The notes beneath the pieces were generated by a model. That model was given only the letters and a program-made list of their open reading frames with translations, was not told where the DNA came from and did no database searches. A stretch of 64,000 bases of DNA from Changchengzhania lutea (GTDB lineage Bacteria; Bacteroidota; Bacteroidia; Flavobacteriales; Flavobacteriaceae): the NCBI RefSeq assembly GCF_006974145.1, contig NZ_CP039456.1, forward strand, positions 960,001 to 1,024,000. The letters run 5' to 3'. A program made the position numbers and the translations under genes. Positions 36,664 to 46,757 of this stretch are shown one piece after another (positions within the stretch are counted from its first letter, which is position 1; the number at the start of each line of letters is the position of its first letter).

Positions 36664-37620
36664 TTAAAATACGATATTTGGAAATTTTGAATGAAGCGCT
36701 GCTTTTTTGGCTTCTAAACTCTGAAGAAATTGCTGGTGCGCTTGAGATTGTGCATGGAATGGTTTATGCCGAATACCTTTTTGAATAACATCAACTTCAT
36801 CCATAGTATTTGATATGCTTTCTGAAATCCAAACGGTTTTAAAGGTTTCCCAAATATAATTGATAGCTGTTTGATTTGGGTGAATCATATCCTCGTTATA
36901 AAAACGATAATCACGAAGTTCGTCCATCATGATTTCATAAGAAGGAAAATAATGACAGTTTAAAAACTCTTTTCTTGCCAATAGCCTATGAACAGCTGTA
37001 AGTAAATGGGCTTTACTTTGTGTGTTTTCTACAAAGCCATCCTTAATGTGTCTTATTGGTGATACTGTAAATATGATTGAAGCGTTCGAGTTGATTCCTT
37101 TAATTGATTGTACAATATTCTGAAGGGATTCATATATATCTTCAACAGATAATAACACTTTTTCAAATTGCTTCTGAGGCACTTTATGACAATTGGCGAC
37201 AATGGTGTTGCTCTCTAGAAAACGATAAACCCAAGCCGTTCCTAAAGTAATAACGATGTGAGTTGATTTGTTTATTTGTTGATGCGTTAATTTCAAATTT
37301 AAATTCAACATATTAATCAAATCGTCTTTTGAAATACTACTTAGTTTCGAGTGTGCATCAAAACAATGCCACTGCTCATTCATCACAAAAATATCATCGC
37401 TAGTATACACCTTAGCATTTAGGGCGTGGCTTATCAAAGCTTCTATAGCTTTTGGGTGAAATAAAATTCCAAAAGGGTTTTGAAGATTTTGAAACTTGAA
37501 ATAATCTAATTTTTCACCAATATTCTCAACAAAACACGAGCCTAACAATAATAAATCAGAGGCATAGTCTATACGACTATCAGCCCTTTTTATTATCGGT
37601 AGCTGGGTTCTAAAATTCAT
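36664..37620 (-). CDS. GSCFA-family protein
   Basis: The 318-residue protein begins with DSRIDYASDLLLLGSCFVEN, which contains the G-S-C-F sequence that names the family, and shows HIVITLGTAWVYRF and RFYNEDMIHPNQTAINYIWE, the final D-x-x-H of an SGNH-like hydrolase fold. Members are probable esterases or acyltransferases; substrates are unknown. No signal peptide, so cytoplasmic. It is followed on the same strand by no close gene; alaS lies upstream at a distance of about 170 bases. Confidence 0.88.
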   Translation of the reverse strand: MNFRTQLPIIKRADSRIDYASDLLLLGSCFVENIGEKLDYFKFQNLQNPFGILFHPKAIEALISHALNAKVYTSDDIFVMNEQWHCFDAHSKLSSISKDDLINMLNLNLKLTHQQINKSTHIVITLGTAWVYRFLESNTIVANCHKVPQKQFEKVLLSVEDIYESLQNIVQSIKGINSNASIIFTVSPIRHIKDGFVENTQSKAHLLTAVHRLLARKEFLNCHYFPSYEIMMDELRDYRFYNEDMIHPNQTAINYIWETFKTVWISESISNTMDEVDVIQKGIRHKPFHAQSQAHQQFLQSLEAKKAALHSKFPNIVF

Positions 37621-37682
37621 TTAGTCAATTATTCTAGTAACATTTTCTTCTTTTCACCGTCTAACTTATTATATAAGCCATC

Positions 37683-37787
37683 ATGAAAGAAAATAACAAC
37701 ACCAAGTTAAGCCGCTTTAAAAGCAAATTTTTAAAATTTTATAAATGTGAATTGAAAACATTTAATAAGATTTTAGGGATCAAATAG
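37683..37787 (+). CDS. Possible 34-residue basic ORF
   Basis: A small plus-strand frame between two minus-strand genes reads MKENNNTKLSRFKSKFLKFY followed by KCELKTFNKILGIK and stop, one base before the end of alaS. It is very basic. I do not recognise it and cannot exclude chance. Confidence 0.25.
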   Translation: MKENNNTKLSRFKSKFLKFYKCELKTFNKILGIK

Positions 37788-37788
37788 T

Positions 37789-40404
37789 TTAATCTAAATA
37801 AGCCTTAGCTTTCTCCAAAGCCTTATCAATACCAGCAGGATTTTTTCCTCCTGCAGTTGCGAAAAATGGTTGTCCGCCGCCGCCACCTTGAATATACTTC
37901 CCAAGTTCGCGTACCACTAAACCTGCATTCAAGCCTCTACTGGCTACTAGTTCTTTTGAAATATAGCATGACAAGAGGGCCTTTCCATTTTGCTCGGTAC
38001 CGAACAGTAAAAACAGATTATCAAATTGACTTCCTAGTTCGAAAGCGACATCTTTAATTCCGCTAGCATCTAAATCAAGTTTCTTAGCTAAAAAATATAC
38101 ACCATTAATTTCGGTGAGTTCATTTTTAAGTTCGCCTTTAATGTTTTTCGCTTTATCTTTCAATAAAGACTCGATTTCTTTTTTAAGATTAGTGTTTTCT
38201 TCCTTTAAATTTTGGAGTGCTTTTACAGGCTCTTTAGAATTATTGAGCAACTCCTTCATTTCAAAATACAGGCTATTGTTTTCTTGGTAGAAATCTTTAA
38301 CAGCATCATTGGTTATCGCTTCAATACGACGAATCCCAGACGCTACAGCGCCTTCAGAAATAATTTTAAAATACCAAATATCTGATGTGTTGTTAACATG
38401 GATACCGCCACAAAGCTCTATAGAATTACCAAAACGAATCGTTCTAACCGTATCTCCATATTTTTCGCCAAAAAGCGCCATGGCCCCTTCGTCAATGGCT
38501 TGTTGCATTGGGATATTTCTTTTTTCATCCAATGGTAATTTACCCTCTATACGACGGTTTACAAAATGCTCTACATCACGTAATTCCTCTGGAGTAAGTT
38601 TTGAAAAATGCGAGAAATCAAATCTTAAATATTTAGAATGTACCGCACTTCCTTTTTGCTCGACATGCGCTCCTAGCACTTCGCGGAGTGCTTGGTGCAA
38701 TAAGTGGGTTGCTGTATGATTACAGGCTGTTCGATGCCGCTGTTTTGCATCAACTACTGCTTTAAAGCGCTCGTTAATATGCTTTGGTAGATTTTTTGTA
38801 AAATGAATAATAACGTTATTCTCTTTTTTGGTATCCAAAATATAAACCACATCGCCATGGGTATCTTCCAAATAGCCTTTATCGCCTACTTGTCCGCCAC
38901 CTTCTGGATAAAAAGGGGTCAAATTAAATACTAACTGATACATATCCCCATCTTTTTTGGAGACCACTTTTCTGTATCTTGTTAGATTAACAGTGGCTTC
39001 TGTAGTGTCGTATCCAATAAATTCTTCTTCTGCATCATCTATTAAAATAGTCCAATCATCTGTAGACATCTCACTTGCTGCTCGCGACCTGTTTTTCTGC
39101 TTTTCTAGTTCCTCATTGAAGCCATCTTCATCCAATTTTAAGTTTTTTTCGCTTAAAATAAGTGCGGTCAAATCAATAGGAAAACCATAGGTGTCGAATA
39201 ATTCAAAAGCTTTTTTGCCAGAAATAGTATCTCCTTTAGATTCTTCAACAATTCTATTTAATAGCAGCAAGCCTTGATCTAAGGTTCGTAAAAAAGATTG
39301 CTCTTCTTCCTTAATGACATTTTCTATAAGTTGCTTTTGAGCTTTTAATTCTGGGAATGCACCGCCCATTCCTTTACTTAACACATCAATCAACCTATAA
39401 ATAAAAGGTTCCTTTTTGTTTAAAAACGTAAACCCATATCGAACAGCACGACGTAAAATACGTCTGATAACATATCCTGCACCTGTGTTGCTAGGCAATT
39501 GCCCATCTGCAATTGAAAAGGCCACAGCACGAACATGATCTGAAATGACCCGGATGGCTACATCTGCTTTTTCGTCCTTGCCATAACTTTTATTGGTGAT
39601 GGTCTCTATTTCTTTAATGATTGGTATAAAAACATCGGTATCATAATTGGACTGAACACCTTGCAATACCATACATAAACGTTCAAAACCCATGCCCGTA
39701 TCGATATGCTTATCGGGCAAGTTTTCTAAATTACCGCTAGCTTTTCGGTTGTATTGCATGAATACCAAATTCCATATTTCTACAACTTGCGGATGATCTT
39801 GATTCACCAATTCTTTACCAGAAACTTTTGCTTTCTCCTCTTTGGAGCGAATATCTACATGTATTTCACTACATGGGCCACAGGGACCTTGATCTCCCAT
39901 TTCCCAAAAGTTATCTTTCTTATTTCCTTTTAAAATACGATCTTCACTTATAAACTGTTTCCAATAATCGTAAGCCTCCGTATCCATAGGAAGCTTATCT
40001 GCATCGTCGCTACCTTCAAAAATTGTAACGTATAAAATATCCTTATCTATCCCGTAAACTTCAGTCAATAATTCCCATGCCCAGGCAATAGCTTCTTTCT
40101 TAAAGTAATCACCAAAACTCCAGTTTCCTAACATTTCAAATAAGGTATGGTGATAGGTATCGTAACCTACCTCTTCCAAATCATTGTGCTTCCCTGAAAC
40201 ACGTAAGCATTTTTGGGAATCTGCCAGTCTACTGTTTTTGGGTTGCGCATTGCCTAAAAAGTATTCTTTAAAAGGTGCCATTCCAGAATTTACAAACATA
40301 AGTGTTGGGTCATCCTTGACCACCATAGGTGCGGATGGCACAATGCTATGCTGCTTTCCTTCAAAAAAATTTAAAAATGTTGAGCGTATATCTTTTGACT
40401 TCAT
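37789..40404 (-). CDS. alaS: Alanyl-tRNA synthetase
   Basis: AlaS charges tRNA-Ala in the cytoplasm. The 871-residue protein has the class II catalytic core ([20 protein letters not shown]), the editing domain with its zinc motif ([20 protein letters not shown] and [14 protein letters not shown]), and a C-terminal DHHA1-like domain ending near [20 protein letters not shown]. Length is normal. A -7 promoter motif lies upstream at 40473-40480, and the gene is divergent from the M23 peptidase operon. Confidence 0.96.
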   Translation of the reverse strand: MKSKDIRSTFLNFFEGKQHSIVPSAPMVVKDDPTLMFVNSGMAPFKEYFLGNAQPKNSRLADSQKCLRVSGKHNDLEEVGYDTYHHTLFEMLGNWSFGDYFKKEAIAWAWELLTEVYGIDKDILYVTIFEGSDDADKLPMDTEAYDYWKQFISEDRILKGNKKDNFWEMGDQGPCGPCSEIHVDIRSKEEKAKVSGKELVNQDHPQVVEIWNLVFMQYNRKASGNLENLPDKHIDTGMGFERLCMVLQGVQSNYDTDVFIPIIKEIETITNKSYGKDEKADVAIRVISDHVRAVAFSIADGQLPSNTGAGYVIRRILRRAVRYGFTFLNKKEPFIYRLIDVLSKGMGGAFPELKAQKQLIENVIKEEEQSFLRTLDQGLLLLNRIVEESKGDTISGKKAFELFDTYGFPIDLTALILSEKNLKLDEDGFNEELEKQKNRSRAASEMSTDDWTILIDDAEEEFIGYDTTEATVNLTRYRKVVSKKDGDMYQLVFNLTPFYPEGGGQVGDKGYLEDTHGDVVYILDTKKENNVIIHFTKNLPKHINERFKAVVDAKQRHRTACNHTATHLLHQALREVLGAHVEQKGSAVHSKYLRFDFSHFSKLTPEELRDVEHFVNRRIEGKLPLDEKRNIPMQQAIDEGAMALFGEKYGDTVRTIRFGNSIELCGGIHVNNTSDIWYFKIISEGAVASGIRRIEAITNDAVKDFYQENNSLYFEMKELLNNSKEPVKALQNLKEENTNLKKEIESLLKDKAKNIKGELKNELTEINGVYFLAKKLDLDASGIKDVAFELGSQFDNLFLLFGTEQNGKALLSCYISKELVASRGLNAGLVVRELGKYIQGGGGGQPFFATAGGKNPAGIDKALEKAKAYLD

Positions 40405-40472
40405 TTAGTACTATTAAAAACGGTATTTATAAAAGGGTTTGCCTAAACCAAACCTTTTTTTATATTTAAACA

Positions 40473-40480
40473 CAAATCTA
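40473..40480 (-). promoter_or_regulatory. Bacteroidota -7 promoter element for alaS
   Basis: The minus strand reads TAGATTTG, an exact TAnnTTTG match, 68 bases before the alaS ATG. A clean -33 element is not seen. Within the same divergent spacer CCAAACCTTTTTT occurs twice (about 40448-40460 and 40508-40520), and ATTTAGT TTT ACTAAAT (40524-40540) is a small inverted repeat. Confidence 0.4.
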
Positions 40481-40572
40481 TTTCAAAATTTACATGTACC
40501 TGCAAATCCAAACCTTTTTTATCATTTAGTTTTACTAAATTTACAATGAAAATATTTCGTAGGTTTGTTTTT

Positions 40573-40602
40573 TTTGGTTATAAATTAAAAGGCATAACTT
40601 TG
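40573..40602 (+). promoter_or_regulatory. Bacteroidota promoter for the M23-LemA-TPM operon
   Basis: TTTG at 40573-40576 (-33) and TAACTTTG at 40595-40602 (-7, exact TAnnTTTG) are 18 bases apart, the expected spacing for the primary sigma factor of Bacteroidota. The start codon is at 40638. Confidence 0.7.
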
Positions 40603-40637
40603 TTGATATTTTCAGCAAAAATAGTATAAATTACGCA

Positions 40638-41609
40638 ATGAGTAAGGTAAAATATTATTACGATTCTGAATCGCTTTCTTATAGGAAAATAGAGCGAAAA
40701 AAAAGAACCACTTTTAAATATGGATTCATGTTTATTTTGGCGACTTCTCTTTTTGCGTTTATTTTTGTTTTCATAGCTGGTCAATACTTGGAATCTCCTA
40801 AAGAAAAAGCCTTAAAGCGTGAACTGCACAATGCTCAACTTCAATTTGAACTACTTAATAAAAAAATGGATGCTGCCGCTGCAGTTTTAGCGAATGTAGC
40901 AGAGCGGGACAATAATATCTATCGCCTTTATTTTGAAGCTAACCCCATTCCTGATGAGCAACGTAAAGCAGGTTTTGGAGGTATTAACAGATACAAAAAT
41001 CTGGAAGGTTTTGATAATTCAAAATTAATTATAGAGAGCCATAAGCGTTTGGATATTTTACAAAAGCAAATAGTCGTTCAATCGAAATCACTCGATGAAA
41101 TTGCGATACTTGCTAAAGAAAAAGAAAAACTATTAGCGGCTATACCAGCCATTCAACCTGTTAGTAATGAGGAATTATCACGTATGGCTTCGGGTTACGG
41201 TATGCGCTCGGATCCCTTCACTAAAGTACGGAAAATGCATTGGGGCATGGATTTTACAGCCCCTAGAGGCACGCCTATATATGCCAGTGGTGATGGTGTG
41301 GTAGTTAGAGCAGATGCGGGGTCAACGGGTTATGGCAAACATATTAGAATTGATCACGGTTACGGCTATACAAGCCTATACGCACATTTATACAAATACA
41401 ATGTGAGAAAAAATCAAAAGGTGAAACGAGGCGACTTAATTGGATTTGTGGGTAGTACAGGACGTTCTCAAGCACCACATTTACATTATGAGATTTTCAA
41501 GGATGGTGATCGTATCAACCCTATAAATTTTTACTATGGAAGTTTAACCGCAGAAGAATTTAATGACCTTTTAAAACGTGCTACTCTTGAAAACCAATCG
41601 TTAGATTAA
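40638..41609 (+). CDS. M23 family metallopeptidase, membrane-anchored
   Basis: The 323-residue protein has one transmembrane helix (about residues 32-52), a coiled-coil region (about 57-175) and a C-terminal lysostaphin-type M23 domain with SGYGMRSDPF, the zinc-binding MHWGMDFTAPRG, and QAPHLHYEIFKDG at the end. All metal-ligand residues are present, so it should cleave peptidoglycan cross-links in the periplasm. It heads a five-gene unit; the MerR gene begins immediately after its stop codon. Confidence 0.93.
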   Translation: MSKVKYYYDSESLSYRKIERKKRTTFKYGFMFILATSLFAFIFVFIAGQYLESPKEKALKRELHNAQLQFELLNKKMDAAAAVLANVAERDNNIYRLYFEANPIPDEQRKAGFGGINRYKNLEGFDNSKLIIESHKRLDILQKQIVVQSKSLDEIAILAKEKEKLLAAIPAIQPVSNEELSRMASGYGMRSDPFTKVRKMHWGMDFTAPRGTPIYASGDGVVVRADAGSTGYGKHIRIDHGYGYTSLYAHLYKYNVRKNQKVKRGDLIGFVGSTGRSQAPHLHYEIFKDGDRINPINFYYGSLTAEEFNDLLKRATLENQSLD

Positions 41610-41939
41610 ATGTATATAGATTTACCAGAAAAAAGATATTACAGTATTGGTGAAGTGGCTAAAGCATTTGGCGTAAACACGTCCCTTATTCGTTTTTGGG
41701 AAAAAGAATTCGATGTTTTAAAACCTAAAAAAAACGCCAAAGGCAATCGAAAATTCACACCAGAAGATATAAAAAATCTTAAGTTCATCTATCATTTGGT
41801 AAAAGAACGTGGATTTACACTTGAGGGGGCAAAAATTCATTTGAAAGAAGACAAACAAGCAGCCCTCAATAATTTCGAAATTATCAGTAAACTAGAAGAC
41901 GTTAAAAATCAACTTATTAAAATAAAACAACACCTTTAA
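41610..41939 (+). CDS. MerR family transcriptional regulator
   Basis: The 109-residue protein starts MYIDLPEKRYYSIGEVAKAF and continues NTSLIRFWEKEFDVLKPKKN, a winged-helix MerR DNA-binding domain, followed by a dimerisation helix. The usual C-terminal effector domain and metal-binding cysteines are absent. The ATG follows the M23 stop codon directly, so the two are translationally coupled. In Bacteroidota this short MerR next to an M23 peptidase is a recurring pair. Target unknown; it could control its own operon. Confidence 0.92.
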   Translation: MYIDLPEKRYYSIGEVAKAFGVNTSLIRFWEKEFDVLKPKKNAKGNRKFTPEDIKNLKFIYHLVKERGFTLEGAKIHLKEDKQAALNNFEIISKLEDVKNQLIKIKQHL

Positions 41940-41950
41940 ACAACACTATT

Positions 41951-42550
41951 ATGAAAAAATGGCTTATTCCAGTTATTGTTATTGCAGTAATCATTTTCGG
42001 ACTCTATTCATGGGGAAAGAATTTTAATAACACTGCGGTTAATTTAAATGAAAACGTAAAAGAAGCTTGGGGAAATGTTCAAACATCGTATCAAAGGCGA
42101 AATGATTTAATTGGTAATTTGGTAAATACAGTAAAAGGTGCTGCCGATTTTGAAAAAAGCACTTTAGAGGCTGTGATAAAAGCAAGAAGTCAAGCCACCC
42201 AAACCACTATTGACCCTTCCAATATTACACCAGAACAACTGCAACAATTTAATGAGGCTCAAGGCGGTTTAAGTAGCGCCTTGTCAAGATTATTGGTAAC
42301 CGTTGAACGGTATCCTGAATTGAAGGCCAATCAGAATTTCCTGAAACTTCAAGATGAATTAACAAGTACTGAGAATACGATTCAAACAGCCAGAACAAGG
42401 TATAATGAAGCCATTAAGCCTTACAACGTACATGTTAATACGTTTCCTAATACCATTCTTGCTGGCATTTTAAACTTTGATGAAAAACCTTATTTTGATG
42501 CTGAAGCGGGTGCAGAAAAACCTGTAGAAGTTGAGTTTGATTTTAAATAG
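41951..42550 (+). CDS. lemA: LemA family protein
   Basis: The 199-residue protein has a single N-terminal membrane helix (LIPVIVIAVIIFGLYSWG) and the LemA core: VNLNENVKEAWGNVQTSYQR, RNDLIGNLVNTVKGAADFEK, LLVTVERYPELKANQNFLKL, and RYNEAIKPYNVHVNTFPNTI. LemA proteins are widespread, of unclear function, and are often next to TPM-domain proteins. Here the two following genes both encode TPM domains. Spacing to the MerR gene is 11 bases. Confidence 0.93.
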   Translation: MKKWLIPVIVIAVIIFGLYSWGKNFNNTAVNLNENVKEAWGNVQTSYQRRNDLIGNLVNTVKGAADFEKSTLEAVIKARSQATQTTIDPSNITPEQLQQFNEAQGGLSSALSRLLVTVERYPELKANQNFLKLQDELTSTENTIQTARTRYNEAIKPYNVHVNTFPNTILAGILNFDEKPYFDAEAGAEKPVEVEFDFK

Positions 42551-42555
42551 AACCT

Positions 42556-42993
42556 ATGTCTAAAATAGAAGATTTTCTTTCCGTTGAAGAGGAACAGGAA
42601 ATTATAGAAGCTATTAGAGTAGCCGAAAAAAACACCTCTGGTGAAATTCGAGTGCATATTGAAAAATCATCGACACTGGATGCTTTTGACCGCGCCATGG
42701 AATTATTTCATGTGCTTAAAATGGACAACACAAAACTATCTAACGGTGTTTTAATTTATGTAGCCGTAGAAGATAAGACCTTCGTTATTTATGGCGATAA
42801 GGGCATCAATGATGTGGTAAGTCCAGATTTCTGGGATAGCACTAAAGATGTGATGCAAAACCATTTTAAATCCGGTCACTTTAAACAAGGGTTATTAGAA
42901 GGCATCTTAAAGGCTGGCGAACAATTACAAAAATACTTTCCTTGGCAGCACGATGATGTGAATGAGCTACCAAATGATATTTCTAAAGGGTAA
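42556..42993 (+). CDS. TPM-domain protein without signal peptide
   Basis: The 145-residue protein starts EDFLSVEEEQEIIEAIRVAE and shows a TPM (TLP18.3/Psb32/MOLO-1) core with NTSGEIRVHIEK, NGVLIYVAVEDKTFVIYGDK and GINDVVSPDFWDSTKDVM. There is no signal peptide or membrane segment, so it is probably cytoplasmic, unlike the next gene. Such domains may be phosphatase-like or act as assembly factors; no function is proven. It follows lemA by 5 bases. Confidence 0.88.
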   Translation: MSKIEDFLSVEEEQEIIEAIRVAEKNTSGEIRVHIEKSSTLDAFDRAMELFHVLKMDNTKLSNGVLIYVAVEDKTFVIYGDKGINDVVSPDFWDSTKDVMQNHFKSGHFKQGLLEGILKAGEQLQKYFPWQHDDVNELPNDISKG

Positions 42994-43041
42994 AGGTTTA
43001 ATATGAGCTATTCATTTTTTAATATTTCGAATAACAACACC

Positions 43042-43857
43042 ATGAAAATGAAGCCTTTATTTTTGGGTATATTGTTTACGATCTTTTCAGTATCCATAGG
43101 ATTTGCGCAATACGATATTCCAGAAATCCCCAAAGAACAGACCAGTGTTTATGATTACATCAATCTCCTAACACCATCGCAAGCAACTAGTCTTGAACAA
43201 AAACTTATTCGATATTCCGATACCACTTCTACTCAAATAGTTGTTGCCATCATCAGTACTTCTAAAGGTGAAAATATCGGTTTACTCGCCCCAAGATGGG
43301 CCCAAAAATGGGGAATAGGACAAGCTAAGGAAGACAACGGTGTTTTTATTTTACTAGCAAAAGAAGATCGAAAAATATGGATTTCTCCAGGCTATGGTGT
43401 TGAAGACAGATTAACTGCTGGTATTGTGGGACAGCTTACAAGGGATGTTATTATTCCTGAGTTTAAACGTGATGACTATTATAGTGGCCTTGATAAAGGT
43501 TCTGATGCCATATTTGAAGTGCTGACGGGCGCTTATCAGGGGACTAGAAAAGTTTCCAACAACGACGGACCACCTATTGGTTTTGGAGTTTTATTGTTCA
43601 TCGTATTTATCATCATAATCCTATCAATTTCCAAGAACAGACGTGGTGGTGGAAAGGGTGGCAATAGAGGTAACCGTTCTAAAGGGATCAGTATTTTAGA
43701 AGCCATTATACTAAGCAATATGGGCCGAGGCAACTATCGTGGCGGAAGCTCTGGCGGTTTTGGCGGAAGTTCTGGTGGTGGCTTTGGAGGTGGTGGTTTC
43801 GGTGGCGGCTTTGGCGGCGGCGGCTTTTCCGGTGGTGGCGCTGGTGGAAGTTGGTAA
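43042..43857 (+). CDS. TPM-domain membrane protein with glycine-rich tail
   Basis: The likely ATG is at 43042, giving 271 residues with a signal peptide (MKMKPLFLGILFTIFSVSIG, ending FAQ); the frame is open from 43003. A TPM domain follows (QIVVAIISTSKGENIGLLA, then AQKWGIGQAKEDNGVFILLA and GYGVEDRLTAGIVGQL), then a transmembrane helix (about residues 175-195) and a Gly/Ser/Phe-rich tail (GGFGGSSGGGFGGGGFGGGF). This is the YgcG-like layout with the tail in the cytoplasm. It ends one base before the broken outer-membrane gene on the opposite strand. Confidence 0.9.
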   Translation: MKMKPLFLGILFTIFSVSIGFAQYDIPEIPKEQTSVYDYINLLTPSQATSLEQKLIRYSDTTSTQIVVAIISTSKGENIGLLAPRWAQKWGIGQAKEDNGVFILLAKEDRKIWISPGYGVEDRLTAGIVGQLTRDVIIPEFKRDDYYSGLDKGSDAIFEVLTGAYQGTRKVSNNDGPPIGFGVLLFIVFIIIILSISKNRRGGGKGGNRGNRSKGISILEAIILSNMGRGNYRGGSSGGFGGSSGGGFGGGGFGGGFGGGGFSGGGAGGSW

Positions 43858-43858
43858 A

Positions 43859-46636
43859 CTAAAATCTATAGAAATGCCCGCCATCATTAGTTTCACCCTT
43901 TTTCCCTAAGCTATTAAATTTCCAGCTAAAACTCAGCATAAAATACTGTTGTAATACTGTACTTTGGGAATCTTGAATATAATTCTCGGTAGCTGTACGT
44001 CTCGCATTTGTATTTTGATTTAGTACATCGTATGCTTTTAATGTTAGGGTGGCTTGATCTTTTAATAAAGAGTATGCTAAAGTAGAATTCCAAAACCAGG
44101 CACTCTTTTGAAAACCATCTGCAATATTTGGATTGTAATTATATTGAATTTCATTACGCCATTCAAAATGCTTTGGAAAAAATGTAGCTGTACCTAAGTT
44201 TAAGGAATGATACAGGAATTCTCTATCTTCAAAAGATGGAATGTCATACGTGTTTTTTGTGAAATTTATGGAGTAGCGTGGTCTAAATTCCATGATATCC
44301 TTCCATGTAAACAAAACATTTATGTTTGGTGATAATGACTGCACATTGCTAGCATATTGGACACCATTATTAAAATTCACGTTTCTGTTAATATTCGTAT
44401 AAATACCAGCACCATATTTAATGGTCCTTAAGGTGTCCATTTTAACACTTTTGGTATAATTCACACCACCGCCAATACGGTAATTGCCATCAACATTCGT
44501 ATAGGTGGTGCGTCTCACAAAATTCTCATCGATCGTGGTATTTGATACGACTTGATTATCTGTAATCTGGCCATTAAACCAGCTATAAAATCCCGTGCCT
44601 TTTTGAAAATCGTAATTATTATACCCAGCATACATCCTGTGATTGTTTACCGGTTTCAAATTTGGATTCCCCACCACAGTATTTAAAGGGTCTGAAACAT
44701 TTTGAAAGGCCTGCAACTGATTAAGTTGTGGCGGATTGTTATTTAGACGATAACTAGCATAAACAGAAGATTTAGGACTAAAACGATAATTAAACCGTGC
44801 CCTAAGTTCCACAGCCTCGAAATCGCGCTTTAAATTAGATTCTGGTCTTAGGAAATCTGTGTTTTCTAAAGTTCTAAAAACATAGCTCGTTTTAAATCGT
44901 GCAGACCACTTTTTATTTCTATAATTAATTGATATGGCTGGTTTTTGCACGGCATCAACATATTCAAAATCTGTACTTAAATCGATATTAAAAACATTGT
45001 AATCACCGTTAATATCTTTATCAAAAGTACTTTGCTTATCACTACGTTTATCTCTATTATACCTATATTCAAAATTTAAAAACAATTCTTTAGCAATAAG
45101 GGGAAGATTATAATTTATTTCGGTTCCGAACGTGTTGGTCTTATTTTCACCGTCTGTATATTGGTCCCTTAATGTATTATTAGGGGTGTCACCGTAAACA
45201 TTGGTTTCAGAATTTAAAAAATCATCAGTATCCCTACTGTTGATTTCATTCTCTATACTAAACTCTAAATAGGCGCCTTTAGAACCAAACTTTTTAGTAA
45301 TATCGATATCATTACTAAAATTTCTCCCTGAGGTTTCCACAACAGATTCAGTTTCAGAATCATTATTCAGCACATTATCAGCATCACGTGATGTTTCTGA
45401 ACGTGAAAATTCATTCCGGTTTTTTGAATAGCGTAAAGACGGCTCAATATTTATTAATAACGTTGAATCAATTTCAATATCAAACTCTAAATTAGCACTA
45501 TGATTATCGCTACGGTTAAAAGACCTCGACTCTGAAGTTGTAAAATATCTGGCATCCGGTAAGATATTTTCGCGTTCTGTGGTGGTTACATTATCAGAAT
45601 CGCTGCCAGAATAAAAATAATCTGCTGATACATCAACCCCTTCACTTAGCACATCTGCATAATTAACACCCGAATTCTTAGAAGCGGTAATACCTTGTCC
45701 TCCTCCAAAAGAACGCCCATCTATATTAAAAGAGCCATTACTATTGAAGCTTACGGCATTACCGCGACCAAACATTTTACTGATTTCCCCAAAACTAAAA
45801 CCAGGCGAATTGGTATTATTCCCTCCAACTAATACGCTAATACGTTGATCGTTATCAAATCGATTAAACATGCCCGCAAACTCATAAGTTTCTTCTGTAC
45901 CGGCACCTGCCGAAACACGCCCAAAAACCCCTTTATTGTTTTCTTCCTTAATGGTTAAATTAATGGTTTTACTCTCATCATCGCCATCCTCTCCAGAAAA
46001 AGCCTGTGCCTTGGTTTTAGTATCTACAACCTGAATTTTTTCTATAATTTCTTTGGTTAAATTTCGCGTGGTTATGGTCGGGTCGTTTCCAAAAAAGGGT
46101 TTCCCATTCACCAAAATTTTACTAACCTCTTTACCATTAACCGTTATCTTTCCATTTTCATCAACCTCAACTCCAGGGAGCAATTTTAATAAATCCTCAA
46201 CATTGGCATCCTTTTTTGTTTTAAAGGATTTTACATTGAATTCTAAAGTGTCCTGCTTTATCGTAATAGGCGCCCTACTCTTAATGACAACCTCGTCTAG
46301 CGCATTAGCGTCAACCATCATGCGTATGGTTTCAAGTTTAATATCTGAAGTATTTATATCAATAACCTTTGCAAAGGTCTTGTAGCCTACATAGGATACA
46401 AATAGTTGCAGCTTCACATCAGACGTTTTGTCTTCTAAAAAAAACACCCCGTTCTTATCTGTAATCGTGTAGCTTACCAAAGAACTATCTTGTAATCGCT
46501 CCAAATAAACCGTAGCAGATTCAAGCGGTTTTTAATCATCTTCTGAAATTAATTCGCCTGTAATTGAAAATGATTTAGTTTGTGAAAATGATAGCGATGC
46601 CCATAGCAGAGCTATACCTAAAAGAAAGAATCTCAT
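43859..46636 (-). pseudogene. TonB-dependent-receptor-like outer-membrane protein with in-frame stop
   Basis: The minus-strand frame from the ATG at 46636 reads a signal peptide MRFFLLGIALLWASLSFSQ, then TKSFSITGELISEDD, then TAA at 46532-46534, and continues in frame KPLESATVYLERLQDSSLVS. The full frame is 926 codons including the internal stop and the terminal stop. After it come a carboxypeptidase regulatory-like domain, a plug-like region (ITIKQDTLEFNVKSFKTKKD) and a long beta-barrel. It resembles outer-membrane beta-barrel proteins with CarboxypepD_reg and TonB-receptor-like regions. A restart at an internal codon (for example TTG at 46504) would lack the signal peptide. It may be a recent pseudogene or a sequence error. 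Confidence 0.85.
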
Positions 46637-46757
46637 ATAGATTTGATGATTGATGATTAGCGTTTTTTGTTGTCACAATTTTCGTACCAAAACGCTAATT
46701 TAAATCAAATGCTATAGGAAAGTCTTAAAGAAATCCTAAAATCAATAAAAAAAGATC

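Noticed and set aside
43536-43896. Minus-strand frames opposite the glycine-rich tail of the TPM protein
   Set aside because: They are the reverse complement of low-complexity Gly codons and have no family match.
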